Source: Virgisporangium aliadipatigenens
GTDB taxonomy: Bacteria; Actinomycetota; Actinomycetes; Mycobacteriales; Micromonosporaceae
Assembly: GCF_016863615.1 (NCBI RefSeq)
Contig: NZ_BOPF01000002.1
Coordinates: 558,001-622,000, forward strand
DNA: 64,000 nucleotides
Reading direction: 5' to 3'
This document shows positions 8,138 to 14,949 of this stretch, piece by piece. Made by a program: the position numbers and the translations under genes. The notes under the pieces were generated by a model that searched no databases, was not told the origin of the DNA, and saw only the letters and a program-made list of their open reading frames with translations. Position 1 is the stretch's first letter; each line of letters begins with the position of its first letter.

Positions 8138-9016
8138 ATGACCTTGACCATTCCCGGCTTCACCTACCGCCGCGTGCCGGCCGCCGAGGGCGTCGCCCTG
8201 AACGTCGCGATCGGCGGCCACGGTCCGGCCGTTGTGCTGCTCCACGGGTTCCCTCAAACGCACTTGATGTGGCGACTCGTCGCCACCGAGCTTGCCACCG
8301 ACCACACGGTGATCGTCCCGGACCTCCGGGGTTACGGCGCCAGCGACAAGCCGGCCGGCGACGACCCGGACGCCTACGCGAAGCGGACCATGGCCGCGGA
8401 CGTCGTGACGGTGGCCGGGGTGCTCGGCTTCGACCGGTTCGCGCTCGCCGGCCACGACCGCGGCGCGCTCGTCGCGATCCGGGCCGGACTCGACCACCCG
8501 TCCAAGGTCACCCACCTGGCCTCGCTGGACGTGCTGCCGACCCTGGACATGTGGGACGTCATGCGCGGCACCACCGCGGCCGTCGGCTTCCACCTGTACC
8601 TCATGGCGCAGCCGCCCGGCCTGCCGGAACGCATGATCGCGGCGAGCGCGGACGAGTTCTTCGGCCACTTCCTCGACCTGTGGTCGCGCGACCCGGCCGC
8701 GATCCCGGACGACGTGCGCGCCGAGTACCTGCGGGCGAGCCGCGAGGCGGTGCCGTCGATCGTCGCGGACTACCGCGCCTCCGCCGGGGTCGACGTCGCG
8801 CACGACGCCGCCGACCGGGCCGCCGGCCGGCGGCTGACGATGCCGGTCACCGTGCTCCAGCAGGACTGGGGTGCCGCGCTCGGGTTCGACGCGGTCGGCC
8901 TGTGGCGGGCGTGGGCGCCGGACCTCGTCCACCGGACGGTGGACTTCGGGCACTTCATGGCCGAGGAGGCGCCCGTCGAGGTCACTCTCGCTCTGCGGGA
9001 ACTGCTGAAGCGTTGA
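8138..9016 (+). CDS. Alpha/beta hydrolase with Asp nucleophile
   Basis: This 292-residue protein has the oxyanion motif LLHGFPQT and the nucleophile elbow GHDRGA, with Asp in the nucleophile position. The catalytic His is in DFGHFMAEE near the C-terminus. An Asp nucleophile is typical of haloalkane or haloacetate dehalogenases and epoxide hydrolases rather than serine esterases, so hydrolytic dehalogenation or epoxide opening is likely. The LRGYGASDKP motif is shared with both groups. It is divergent from the SARP gene, and its 3' end overlaps the convergent regulator gene by 35 bp. Confidence 0.87.
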   Translation: MTLTIPGFTYRRVPAAEGVALNVAIGGHGPAVVLLHGFPQTHLMWRLVATELATDHTVIVPDLRGYGASDKPAGDDPDAYAKRTMAADVVTVAGVLGFDRFALAGHDRGALVAIRAGLDHPSKVTHLASLDVLPTLDMWDVMRGTTAAVGFHLYLMAQPPGLPERMIAASADEFFGHFLDLWSRDPAAIPDDVRAEYLRASREAVPSIVADYRASAGVDVAHDAADRAAGRRLTMPVTVLQQDWGAALGFDAVGLWRAWAPDLVHRTVDFGHFMAEEAPVEVTLALRELLKR

Positions 9017-9836
9017 AATCTTGGGTGCCGAGGACGCGCAGGAGTTCTAGGCGCTCACGGGCCTCGGCGTCGGCCGGGGTGAGCACCAGCAGCTCCTGCC
9101 GCTGATCGGGCGTCACCAGCGTCTCGCAGTCCAGCACGATCGGGCCGACCCTGGGATGCACCAGCGTCTTGCGGTCGGCCCGCCGGACCGCCACCTCGTG
9201 CGCGGCCCAGAGGCGGCGGAAGTCCGCACTCTCCCGCTCCAGCCGTGCGACGAGGCCGACGACGTCCGGGTCCCCGGCCCGGCGCCCGGCGACCGCGCGC
9301 AGGTCGGCGACGAGCCGCCGGGAGTGCGCCTCCCGGTCCGCCGGCAGGTGCAGGGCGTCGCCCTCGGTGAACCAGCGGTACACGATGTGCCGGCGGATGC
9401 CGGTGATGCCGGTGTGGTCGCCGATCAGCAGGGTCGACATGCGGTTCTGGGCAAGGATCTCGCCGAGATCGGAGATCACCATGGCGGGCGTCCCGCCGAG
9501 CAGGTCGAGCATGCGCACCAGGCCGGCGCGGGCCAGCCGGGCGGTCGCGTCGGCCGGCGGCGGCTGATGCCCGGCCAGGTGGAACAGGTGGTCGCGTTCG
9601 TCGTCGGACAGGCGCAGCGCCCGGGCCAGCGCGCCGAGGAGTTGGGTCGACGGCTGGCTGCTGCGGCCCTGTTCGAGGCGGACCACGTAGTCGACCGACA
9701 TGCCGGCGAGCATCGCCACCTCCTCGCGGCGCAGGCCGTTCGTGCGGCGGCGCGGGCCGTCGGCGATCCCGACCTCGGCCGGGCGGATCGCCTCGCGGCG
9801 GCGGCGCAGGAAGTCGGCGAGCTGCTCACGGTGCAT
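8982..9836 (-). CDS. XRE regulator with MmyB-like ligand-binding domain
   Basis: This 284-residue protein is a second MmyB-type regulator, paralogous to the one at 5420-6277. The helix-turn-helix is at about residues 28-60 (LRREEVAMLAGMSVDYVVRLEQG). The ligand domain contains PAMVISDLGEILAQNRM and the conserved C-terminal DCETL segment. It is divergent from the aldo-keto reductase at 9940, its most likely target, through the inverted repeat at 9873-9907. The ATG at 9836 leaves a normal N-terminus for the family. Confidence 0.9.
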   Translation of the reverse strand: MHREQLADFLRRRREAIRPAEVGIADGPRRRTNGLRREEVAMLAGMSVDYVVRLEQGRSSQPSTQLLGALARALRLSDDERDHLFHLAGHQPPPADATARLARAGLVRMLDLLGGTPAMVISDLGEILAQNRMSTLLIGDHTGITGIRRHIVYRWFTEGDALHLPADREAHSRRLVADLRAVAGRRAGDPDVVGLVARLERESADFRRLWAAHEVAVRRADRKTLVHPRVGPIVLDCETLVTPDQRQELLVLTPADAEARERLELLRVLGTQDFNASAVPAERE

Positions 9837-9872
9837 GGCTCCATCGTCGCCGCTTTCCGGTGCGCGCAGCCA

Positions 9873-9907
9873 GGGAGCGGCTCTCCCACGATGAACTCTC
9901 CGCTCCC
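9873..9907. promoter_or_regulatory. Inverted repeat between divergent regulator and reductase genes
   Basis: GGGAGCGG and CCGCTCCC are perfect 8-bp inverted repeats separated by 19 nt. They are centred in the 103-nt gap between the MmyB-type regulator and the aldo-keto reductase. The position suits an operator for the regulator; this is inference. Confidence 0.45.
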
Positions 9908-9939
9908 GGGTCCGTCGCCGGCGGCGCACGGTGGGAGGC

Positions 9940-10935
9940 ATGCAGACACGACAACTCGGCAGCACCGGCCCGACCGTCTCCGCGTTCGGCCTCGGCGCGA
10001 TGGCCATGTCCGGCCCCTACGGCACCTCCGACCGCGCCGAGAGCATCGCCACCGTGCACGCCGCACTCGACGCCGGGATCACCCTGATCGACACCGGCGA
10101 CCACTACGGCAGTGGCCACAACGAACTCCTGCTCGCCGAGGCGCTGCGCGGCAGGCCCCGCGACAGCTACGTGCTGAGCGTGAAGTTCGGGGCGATGATG
10201 GGCGCGGATCGCCGGTTCTACGGGCAGGACAACCGGCCCGGGGCGGTCAAGACCCTGCTGGCGTACACGCTCACCCGGCTCGGCACCGATCACGTCGACA
10301 TCTACCGGCCGGCCCGGCTGGACCCGGCGGTGCCGATCGAGGAGACGGCCGGCGCCGTCAAGGAACTCATCGACGCCGGCCTGGTGCGCCACCTCGGCCT
10401 CTCCGAGGTGAACGCCGACACGATCCGCCGGGCGCATGCCGTCGCACCCGTCGCCGACCTGCAGATCGAGTACTCGCTGGTCTCCCGCGCGGTCGAGACG
10501 GAGGTACTGCCGACCCTGCGCGAACTGGGCATCGGGCTCACCGCGTACGGGGTGCTGGCGCGCGGGCTCATCTCCGGCCACTGGCGCCCCGGCGGCTCGT
10601 CCGTGCCCGGCGACATGCGCGGCATGCACCCCCGCTTCGCCGACGAGAACGTCGCGCACAACCTCGCCCTCGTCGAGGCGCTGCGGCGGGTCGCCGACGC
10701 GCGGGGGCGCACCGTCGCGCAGCTGGCCATCGCCTGGGTGGCGGCCCAGGGGGAGAGCATCGTGCCGCTGGTCGGCGCCCGTTCGCGCGAACGGCTCGCC
10801 GAGGCGCTGCCGGCGCTCGACGTGACGCTGACGCCCGCGGACCTCGCCGAGATCGAACGCGCGATCCCGGCCGGTTCGGCCCGCGGCGACCGTTACCCGG
10901 CGGCGATGATGTCCACGCTCGGCGTCGGCAACTGA
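9940..10935 (+). CDS. Aldo-keto reductase family protein
   Basis: This 331-residue TIM-barrel oxidoreductase belongs to the AKR family that uses NADPH (QLGSTGPTVSAFGLG at the start, DTGDHYGSGHNE with the catalytic Asp and Tyr, VKFG with the Lys, and LVGARSRERLAEAL for cofactor binding). The usual catalytic His (as in QHRVDP) aligns with Ala in PARLDP, so one member of the tetrad is missing and activity may be altered. ATG 9940 follows a good GTGGGAGG ribosome site. It is probably controlled by the divergent MmyB-type regulator. Confidence 0.88.
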   Translation: MQTRQLGSTGPTVSAFGLGAMAMSGPYGTSDRAESIATVHAALDAGITLIDTGDHYGSGHNELLLAEALRGRPRDSYVLSVKFGAMMGADRRFYGQDNRPGAVKTLLAYTLTRLGTDHVDIYRPARLDPAVPIEETAGAVKELIDAGLVRHLGLSEVNADTIRRAHAVAPVADLQIEYSLVSRAVETEVLPTLRELGIGLTAYGVLARGLISGHWRPGGSSVPGDMRGMHPRFADENVAHNLALVEALRRVADARGRTVAQLAIAWVAAQGESIVPLVGARSRERLAEALPALDVTLTPADLAEIERAIPAGSARGDRYPAAMMSTLGVGN

Positions 10936-11046
10936 ACGCGGGTCCGGCAGCGCAGTGGCCGGGAACGCGGAGCGGACCGGCCCGGAGCGGTGCGCGCGGG
11001 AGCGTACGGTCGTGCCCCCGGCGGACGCGCGTAAATCAGTGAGCTT

Positions 11047-11077
11047 TTGACCTTGCCCGTGGGGAAAGGCCTAGCGT
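11047..11077 (+). promoter_or_regulatory. MerR-type promoter with 19-bp spacer
   Basis: A -35 hexamer TTGACC (11047-11052) and a -10 hexamer TAGCGT (11072-11077) are separated by 19 bp. That is the stretched spacing typical of promoters activated by MerR proteins. An imperfect dyad, CCTTGCCC-GTG-GGGAAAGG (11051-11069), fills the spacer. It lies directly in front of the MerR gene, so autoregulation is likely. Confidence 0.75.
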
Positions 11078-11085
11078 CGTCTCCC

Positions 11086-11865
11086 GTGCGGGACCTCACG
11101 ATCGGGCAGGCGGCGCGCCTCGCGGGCGTCACCCCGAAGGCGCTGCGCCACTACGACCGCATCGGCCTGCTCGCCCCGGCCGCCGTCGACCCGTCCACCG
11201 GGTACCGGTACTTCCGGGCCGAGCAGGTCGAACGGGCCCGCCTCATCCGGCGCCTGCGTGACCTCGAACTGCCGCTGGAGGAGATCCGGCGGCTGCTGTC
11301 CCTCGACCCGTCGGAGTTCGCGGCGGCGCTGAAGGAACACCGGCGCCGGATCGAGGCACGGCTCACCCGGCTGCAGCGGATCCTGCACACCCTCGACCAC
11401 CTGGCCGCCTCGGAGGAGACCATGCTCACGGAGACCGACCGCGAACTGCCCGCCGCGCTGTTCAACGGCACCTGGACCCTGATGGAGAAGGAGGACCGCA
11501 CGCCCGACGAGGACGCCCTCATGATCCATCAGGCGCACGCCTCGCTGTACCACTGGCTGCAGGTCGGCACGCCGCACAACGCCGCCCGCGGCGAGTGGCA
11601 GGTGTCCCGCGTCTACACGGTGCTGCGCCGGGCCGAGCCCGCGCTGTACCACGCGCGCCGCGTGCTGGACATCTGCCGGCGCCACGGCATCGGCGACTGG
11701 GACCTGGCGTTCGCGTACGAGGCGAACGCGCGGGCGCACGCCGTGGCCGGCGACCGGGACGAGGCGCGCCGGTGGGTGGAACAGGCGCGGCTGGCCGCCG
11801 TCGACATCACCGGCGAGGAGGATCGGGAGGCCCTGCTCGCCGACCTGGAGACGATCCCGCTGTAG
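11086..11865 (+). CDS. MerR-family transcriptional regulator
   Basis: This 259-residue protein has an N-terminal MerR winged helix-turn-helix (IGQAARLAGVTPKALRHYDR, then YRYFRAEQVERARLIRRLR). A dimerisation coiled coil follows, and then a C-terminal helical, TPR-like domain of about 140 residues that probably binds an effector. The start is GTG 11086, which lies 8 nt after the -10 box of its own 19-bp-spacer promoter, so the transcript is likely leaderless. No target gene other than itself is obvious; the neighbour upstream is the aldo-keto reductase. Its last 59 bp overlap the convergent LacI gene. Confidence 0.9.
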   Translation: MRDLTIGQAARLAGVTPKALRHYDRIGLLAPAAVDPSTGYRYFRAEQVERARLIRRLRDLELPLEEIRRLLSLDPSEFAAALKEHRRRIEARLTRLQRILHTLDHLAASEETMLTETDRELPAALFNGTWTLMEKEDRTPDEDALMIHQAHASLYHWLQVGTPHNAARGEWQVSRVYTVLRRAEPALYHARRVLDICRRHGIGDWDLAFAYEANARAHAVAGDRDEARRWVEQARLAAVDITGEEDREALLADLETIPL

Positions 11866-12850
11866 CCGTCGTGCCGCGCACCACGAGCCGGGGCGGCAGC
11901 AGCACCTCGCGGTGCGCGACCGGGGTGCCCTCGATGCGGGCGACCGCGCGGGTGATCGCCTGTGCGGCCATCGTGTCGATGTCCTGCGCGACGGTGGTCA
12001 GGTCGATGTGCGCGAGCCGGCTGAACGCGGTGTCGTCGTAGCCCACGACGCTCAGGTCGTCCGGGACCCGCAGGCCGTGGCGGCGCACCACGTCCAGGAG
12101 GCCGGTGGCGCACAGGTCGTTGAAGACGGTGACGGCGGTGGGCGGCTCGTCCAGCAGCAGCCGCGCGGCGCGGGCGCCGTCGTCCTCGCCCGACCCGCCG
12201 GGAACGACCCGCGCCGACGCCTCGAGACCGTGGCGGCGCATGGCGTCGCGGTAGCCCTGGCGGCGTTCGGCGGAACCGTGGCTGCGCCCGCCGTCGACGT
12301 GCGCGATGCGCCGGTGCCCGAGCGCCACGAGGTGGTCGACCGCCAGCTGGGAGCCGCGCCGGTCGTCGGTGCGCACGACGTCGAGCCCGCGGTGGCGCAC
12401 GCCGCGCATGAGGGTGACGACGGGCAGCCGGGCGCTGATGCCGGCGAGTTCGGCGACTGGGGTGCGCGGGCCGAAGAGCACCAGCGCCTCGCAGCGGTCC
12501 TGCAACAGGCCGGCGAGCGCGGTCCGGTCGTCCCGCCGGGGCGTGACGGCGCTGAGCGTGAGCTGGTACCCGGCCGTGTCGGCCGCGGCGTACAGCCCGG
12601 TCAGCAGGTCCACGTGGAACGGGTGTCGCACGTCGAAGACGACCCCGAGCAGGTGGCTGCGGCCGCTTCGCAGCAGGCGGGCGCGGCTGTCCGGGCGGTA
12701 GCCGAGCCGGCCGGCGACGTCGAGGACCCGCTGGCGGGTGGCGGCCCCGGCGCCGGGTGCGCCGCGCATGACGATCGAGGCGAGGGCGACCGAGACACCG
12801 GCCTCGGCGGCGACGTCGGCCAGGGTAGTGCGCCGTTCCCCGGAAGGCAT
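11807..12850 (-). CDS. LacI-family transcriptional repressor
   Basis: This 347-residue protein has the LacI DNA-binding head (TTLADVAAEAGVSVALASIVMRG, about residues 8-30), a hinge, and a periplasmic-binding-protein-like sugar/ligand domain (LLGVVFDVRHPF, HRRIAHVDGG, VVGYDDTAFSRL). It likely represses the divergent MFS exporter and itself through two palindromic operators. A TAGGCT hexamer lies 6 nt before its ATG, suggesting a leaderless mRNA. Its 3' end overlaps the MerR gene on the opposite strand. Confidence 0.92.
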   Translation of the reverse strand: MPSGERRTTLADVAAEAGVSVALASIVMRGAPGAGAATRQRVLDVAGRLGYRPDSRARLLRSGRSHLLGVVFDVRHPFHVDLLTGLYAAADTAGYQLTLSAVTPRRDDRTALAGLLQDRCEALVLFGPRTPVAELAGISARLPVVTLMRGVRHRGLDVVRTDDRRGSQLAVDHLVALGHRRIAHVDGGRSHGSAERRQGYRDAMRRHGLEASARVVPGGSGEDDGARAARLLLDEPPTAVTVFNDLCATGLLDVVRRHGLRVPDDLSVVGYDDTAFSRLAHIDLTTVAQDIDTMAAQAITRAVARIEGTPVAHREVLLPPRLVVRGTTATAGSSPGRRAGPPDPPRR

Positions 12851-12874
12851 CGGCTCAGCCTACTTTGTGATCAC

Positions 12875-12886
12875 TGGAACGTTCTA
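12875..12886. promoter_or_regulatory. LacI-type operator 1
   Basis: TGGAACGTTCTA is a near-perfect palindrome with a central CG, as in most LacI-family operators. Its centre is 25 bp from operator 2, so the two sites lie on roughly the same face of the helix after about 2.4 turns. Confidence 0.75.
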
Positions 12887-12898
12887 TCGGCGCGTCTA

Positions 12899-12912
12899 CT
12901 AGAACGTTCTAG
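12899..12912. promoter_or_regulatory. LacI-type operator 2 overlapping the exporter promoter
   Basis: CTAGAACGTTCTAG is a perfect 14-bp palindrome with the same core as operator 1. The TAGAGT hexamer at 12910-12915 overlaps its right arm and is 7 nt before the GTG start of the MFS gene. Repressor binding here would block the -10 region directly. Confidence 0.85.
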
Positions 12913-12922
12913 AGTCGGTGCG

Positions 12923-14146
12923 GTGGACACCAACCGGCGCTTCGCCGCCCTGCTCGCGCTCGCCCTCGGCGGCTTCGGCATCGGGCTCACCGAGTTCGCC
13001 GCCATGGGACTGCTCCCGGAACTCGCCCGCGACCTGCTGCCGGAGGCCTACGCGCGCTCCGCGCCGGGCGCCGTCGCGACGGCCGGCTGGACGATCACCG
13101 TCTACGCGCTCGGGGTCGTCGTCGGCGCACCGACGATCGCCGCGCTGACCGCCCGGGTGCCGCGCCGCAGCCTCGTGCTCGGACTGCTCGGCATGTTCGT
13201 GCTCGGCACCGTCGCCTCCGCGCTGGCGCCGACGTTCGCGCTGGTGCTGGTGGGGCGCTTCGTGGCGGCGCTGGCGCACGGGGCCTACTTCGGCGCGGCC
13301 GGCCTCCTCGCCGCGAACATCCTCGGCCCCGGCAGCCACGGCAAGGGGTTCGCCAGCGTGCTCGCCGGGCTGACCGCGGCCAACCTGGTGGGCGTTCCGC
13401 TGGTGACCGCGCTCGGACAGGCCCACGGCTGGCGCGTCGCGTATCTCGCCGTGGCGGGTGTCTTCGCGCTGACGTTCGCGTTCGTGGCGCTCACCGTTCC
13501 GCCCGTGGCGGCCGCGCCGGGCGGGTCGATCCGGGCCGAGCTGCGGGCGTTCCGGTCGCCGCAGGTGTGGCTGGTCGCGGCGGTCGTCGCCGTGGGGACC
13601 GCGGGCTTCTTCGCCGTCAACAGCTACGTGGCCCCGGTGACCACGCACGTCACGGGTCTTTCCGAGGACGTCGTCCCGTGGGTGCTCGCGGTGATGGGCC
13701 TCGGCATGACCGTGGGCATCGCCGTCGGCGGCGTCACCGCCGACCGGGACGTGCGCCGCAGCGTGCTGGTCGGCTTCGGCGGAATCCTGGCCTCCGTGGC
13801 GCTGTTCGCACTCGTGGCGCGCAATCCCGTGGGGCTGTTCGTGAGCGCGTTCCTGGTCGGCGCCACGAGCCTGGCGATCGCCCCGGCGCTGCAGGCCCGG
13901 CTGATCGCCGTCGCCCACGGGACGCAGCTGATGGGGGCCGCGCTCAACCAGTCGGCGTTCAACGTGGCCAACAGCGTCGGGGCCGCGCTCGGCGGCGCGG
14001 CCATCGCCGCCGGATGGGGATACCTCTCCTCGGCGTGGATCGGGGTCGCCCTGGTCGCGGGCGGCCTGCTGCTCGCCCTGCTGAGCTTCCAGGTGGGGGA
14101 ACGGCATGAGCAGCCGGCCGCGCAGCGCGAGTCAGTGGTCGTGTAG
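12923..14146 (+). CDS. MFS drug:H+ antiporter (DHA1-like)
   Basis: This 407-residue transporter has 12 predicted helices. The N-terminal signature GLTEFAAMGLLPELA is typical of the AraJ/Cmx-type branch of DHA1 exporters, which includes chloramphenicol-type drug and sugar exporters. GTG 12923 is used as start because a TAGAGT -10 box is 7 nt upstream and the protein then begins just before helix 1. It is expected to be repressed by the divergent LacI regulator until a ligand appears. Its TAG stop lies one base from the 3' end of the tRNA gene on the opposite strand. Confidence 0.92.
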   Translation: MDTNRRFAALLALALGGFGIGLTEFAAMGLLPELARDLLPEAYARSAPGAVATAGWTITVYALGVVVGAPTIAALTARVPRRSLVLGLLGMFVLGTVASALAPTFALVLVGRFVAALAHGAYFGAAGLLAANILGPGSHGKGFASVLAGLTAANLVGVPLVTALGQAHGWRVAYLAVAGVFALTFAFVALTVPPVAAAPGGSIRAELRAFRSPQVWLVAAVVAVGTAGFFAVNSYVAPVTTHVTGLSEDVVPWVLAVMGLGMTVGIAVGGVTADRDVRRSVLVGFGGILASVALFALVARNPVGLFVSAFLVGATSLAIAPALQARLIAVAHGTQLMGAALNQSAFNVANSVGAALGGAAIAAGWGYLSSAWIGVALVAGGLLLALLSFQVGERHEQPAAQRESVVV

Positions 14147-14147
14147 G

Positions 14148-14218
14148 TGCCCCAGGCAGGAGTCGAACCCGCTACAGCCGTTTTAGAGGCGGCCGCTCAT
14201 CCGTTGAGCATCTGGGAC
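14148..14218 (-). tRNA. tRNA with CUA (amber-reading) anticodon
   Basis: A 71-nt cloverleaf can be drawn. The acceptor stem is GTCCCAG/CTGGGGC, the D stem GCTC/GAGC with GG in the loop, the T stem GCGGG/CCTGC with loop TTCGACT, and the variable loop has four bases. The anticodon arm is GCCGC-CTCTAAA-ACGGC, with a C-A mismatch at the last pair, U33 and A37, and CUA at 34-36 (positions 14186-14184). CUA pairs with UAG codons. CCA is not encoded. It could be an active suppressor, a specialised non-translational tRNA, or a degenerate gene. TAG is used as a normal stop by several genes here. Confidence 0.75.
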
Positions 14219-14229
14219 CGGGAGTGACC

Positions 14230-14266
14230 GGCGGCGGCCCGCGCCTCGGTAGGCAGGGCCGCCGCC
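14230..14266. terminator. Strong GC hairpin between coiled-coil gene and tRNA
   Basis: GGCGGCGGCCC (14230-14240) and GGGCCGCCGCC (14256-14266) are perfect 11-bp complements with a 15-nt loop. No U-tract follows on either strand, so it is either a non-canonical actinobacterial terminator or a processing/barrier structure. It lies 12 nt before the tRNA 5' end on the minus strand. Confidence 0.6.
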
Positions 14267-14273
14267 GAGAATA

Positions 14274-14561
14274 TTACGGCTCTTCGATCCGGTCGCGCTG
14301 CCGGTCGTCCGTGATCTCCGCGCGGGCCTTCCGGTACTCCTCCGCGGACAGCGACCGGCCGAGCCCGTCCAACGTGCGCAGGACGAACCGCTGCGTCACG
14401 ATCCGGCGGTTGAGCGCGTCGAGTGCCGCGGCCTGCCGCCAGACCTTGCTCTGCAGCCACCGGGTCGCCTTGGGCAGGTCGCCGTCGAGCTGTGCCCGCA
14501 GGGCGTCGCGTTCGGCCGTGACCTCGGTGAGCCGGCTCCTCAGGTCGGATGCATCGGTCAT
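14274..14561 (-). CDS. Small coiled-coil protein
   Basis: This 95-residue protein of unknown function has a heptad-rich N-terminal helix (LRSRLTEVTAERDALRAQL) and a second basic/helical half (WRQAAALDALNRRIVTQRF, LSAEEYRKARAEI). ATG 14561 is chosen because it overlaps the Pth2-like stop codon as ATGA and has a strong GGAGGTGA ribosome site 8 nt upstream. It is therefore translationally coupled to the Pth2-like gene and sits directly upstream of the CUA tRNA. A role with tRNA or ribosomes is inferred only from context. Confidence 0.75.
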   Translation of the reverse strand: MTDASDLRSRLTEVTAERDALRAQLDGDLPKATRWLQSKVWRQAAALDALNRRIVTQRFVLRTLDGLGRSLSAEEYRKARAEITDDRQRDRIEEP

Positions 14562-14902
14562 GGAATCTTCACCTCCCCCCACCGTGCGAGGGCGAGCGGG
14601 AGGTTCGAGACGAGCCGATGAGCGGCGGGCTCCAGCGCGGCGGCGGTCAGCTCGAAGCCGAGGTCCGGTTCGTGGAACCGGACGACCCGGAGACCGAGTG
14701 CCGTCGCGTCATCGCACAACCACCCCAGTGCCAGCTCGTCAGGGACGGCGAGCAACACCAGGGTGTTGGACGTGGAATGCCAGTCACCGATCAGGTCCGG
14801 ATGGCGAACGGCGAAATCGAGCGCCGCGTGCGCCGCCTGACAGGCCTGGACCCCGGGCCGAAGATCGTCACGGGTGACCAGATAGAACCGAGGGACATGC
14901 AC
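14558..14902 (-). CDS. Pth2-like protein (peptidyl-tRNA hydrolase 2 fold)
   Basis: This 114-residue protein matches the PTH2 pattern. It has an N-terminal strand FYLVTRDDL, helix ACQAAHAALDFAVRHPD, the segment LVLLAVPDELALGWL, GLRVVRFHEPD, and a C-terminal helix. PTH2 enzymes cleave peptidyl-tRNA and depend on a lysine in a G-K-x-x-A-Q motif. The equivalent here reads GVQACQ, so the lysine appears to be replaced by valine and classical catalysis is doubtful. It is the first of two coupled genes before a CUA-anticodon tRNA and lies 47 nt after the Hsp70-WD40 gene on the same strand. Confidence 0.75.
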   Translation of the reverse strand: MHVPRFYLVTRDDLRPGVQACQAAHAALDFAVRHPDLIGDWHSTSNTLVLLAVPDELALGWLCDDATALGLRVVRFHEPDLGFELTAAALEPAAHRLVSNLPLALARWGEVKIP

Positions 14903-14949
14903 CTACCGGAATGGCATGTCCAGAAGACTATCCGAGCGCCGCAACCGAA

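Noticed and set aside
14148-14218. Pyrrolysine tRNA
   Set aside because: The anticodon loop CTCTAAA is the same, but no PylRS or pyl biosynthesis genes are in the window and the D arm and overall sequence differ.
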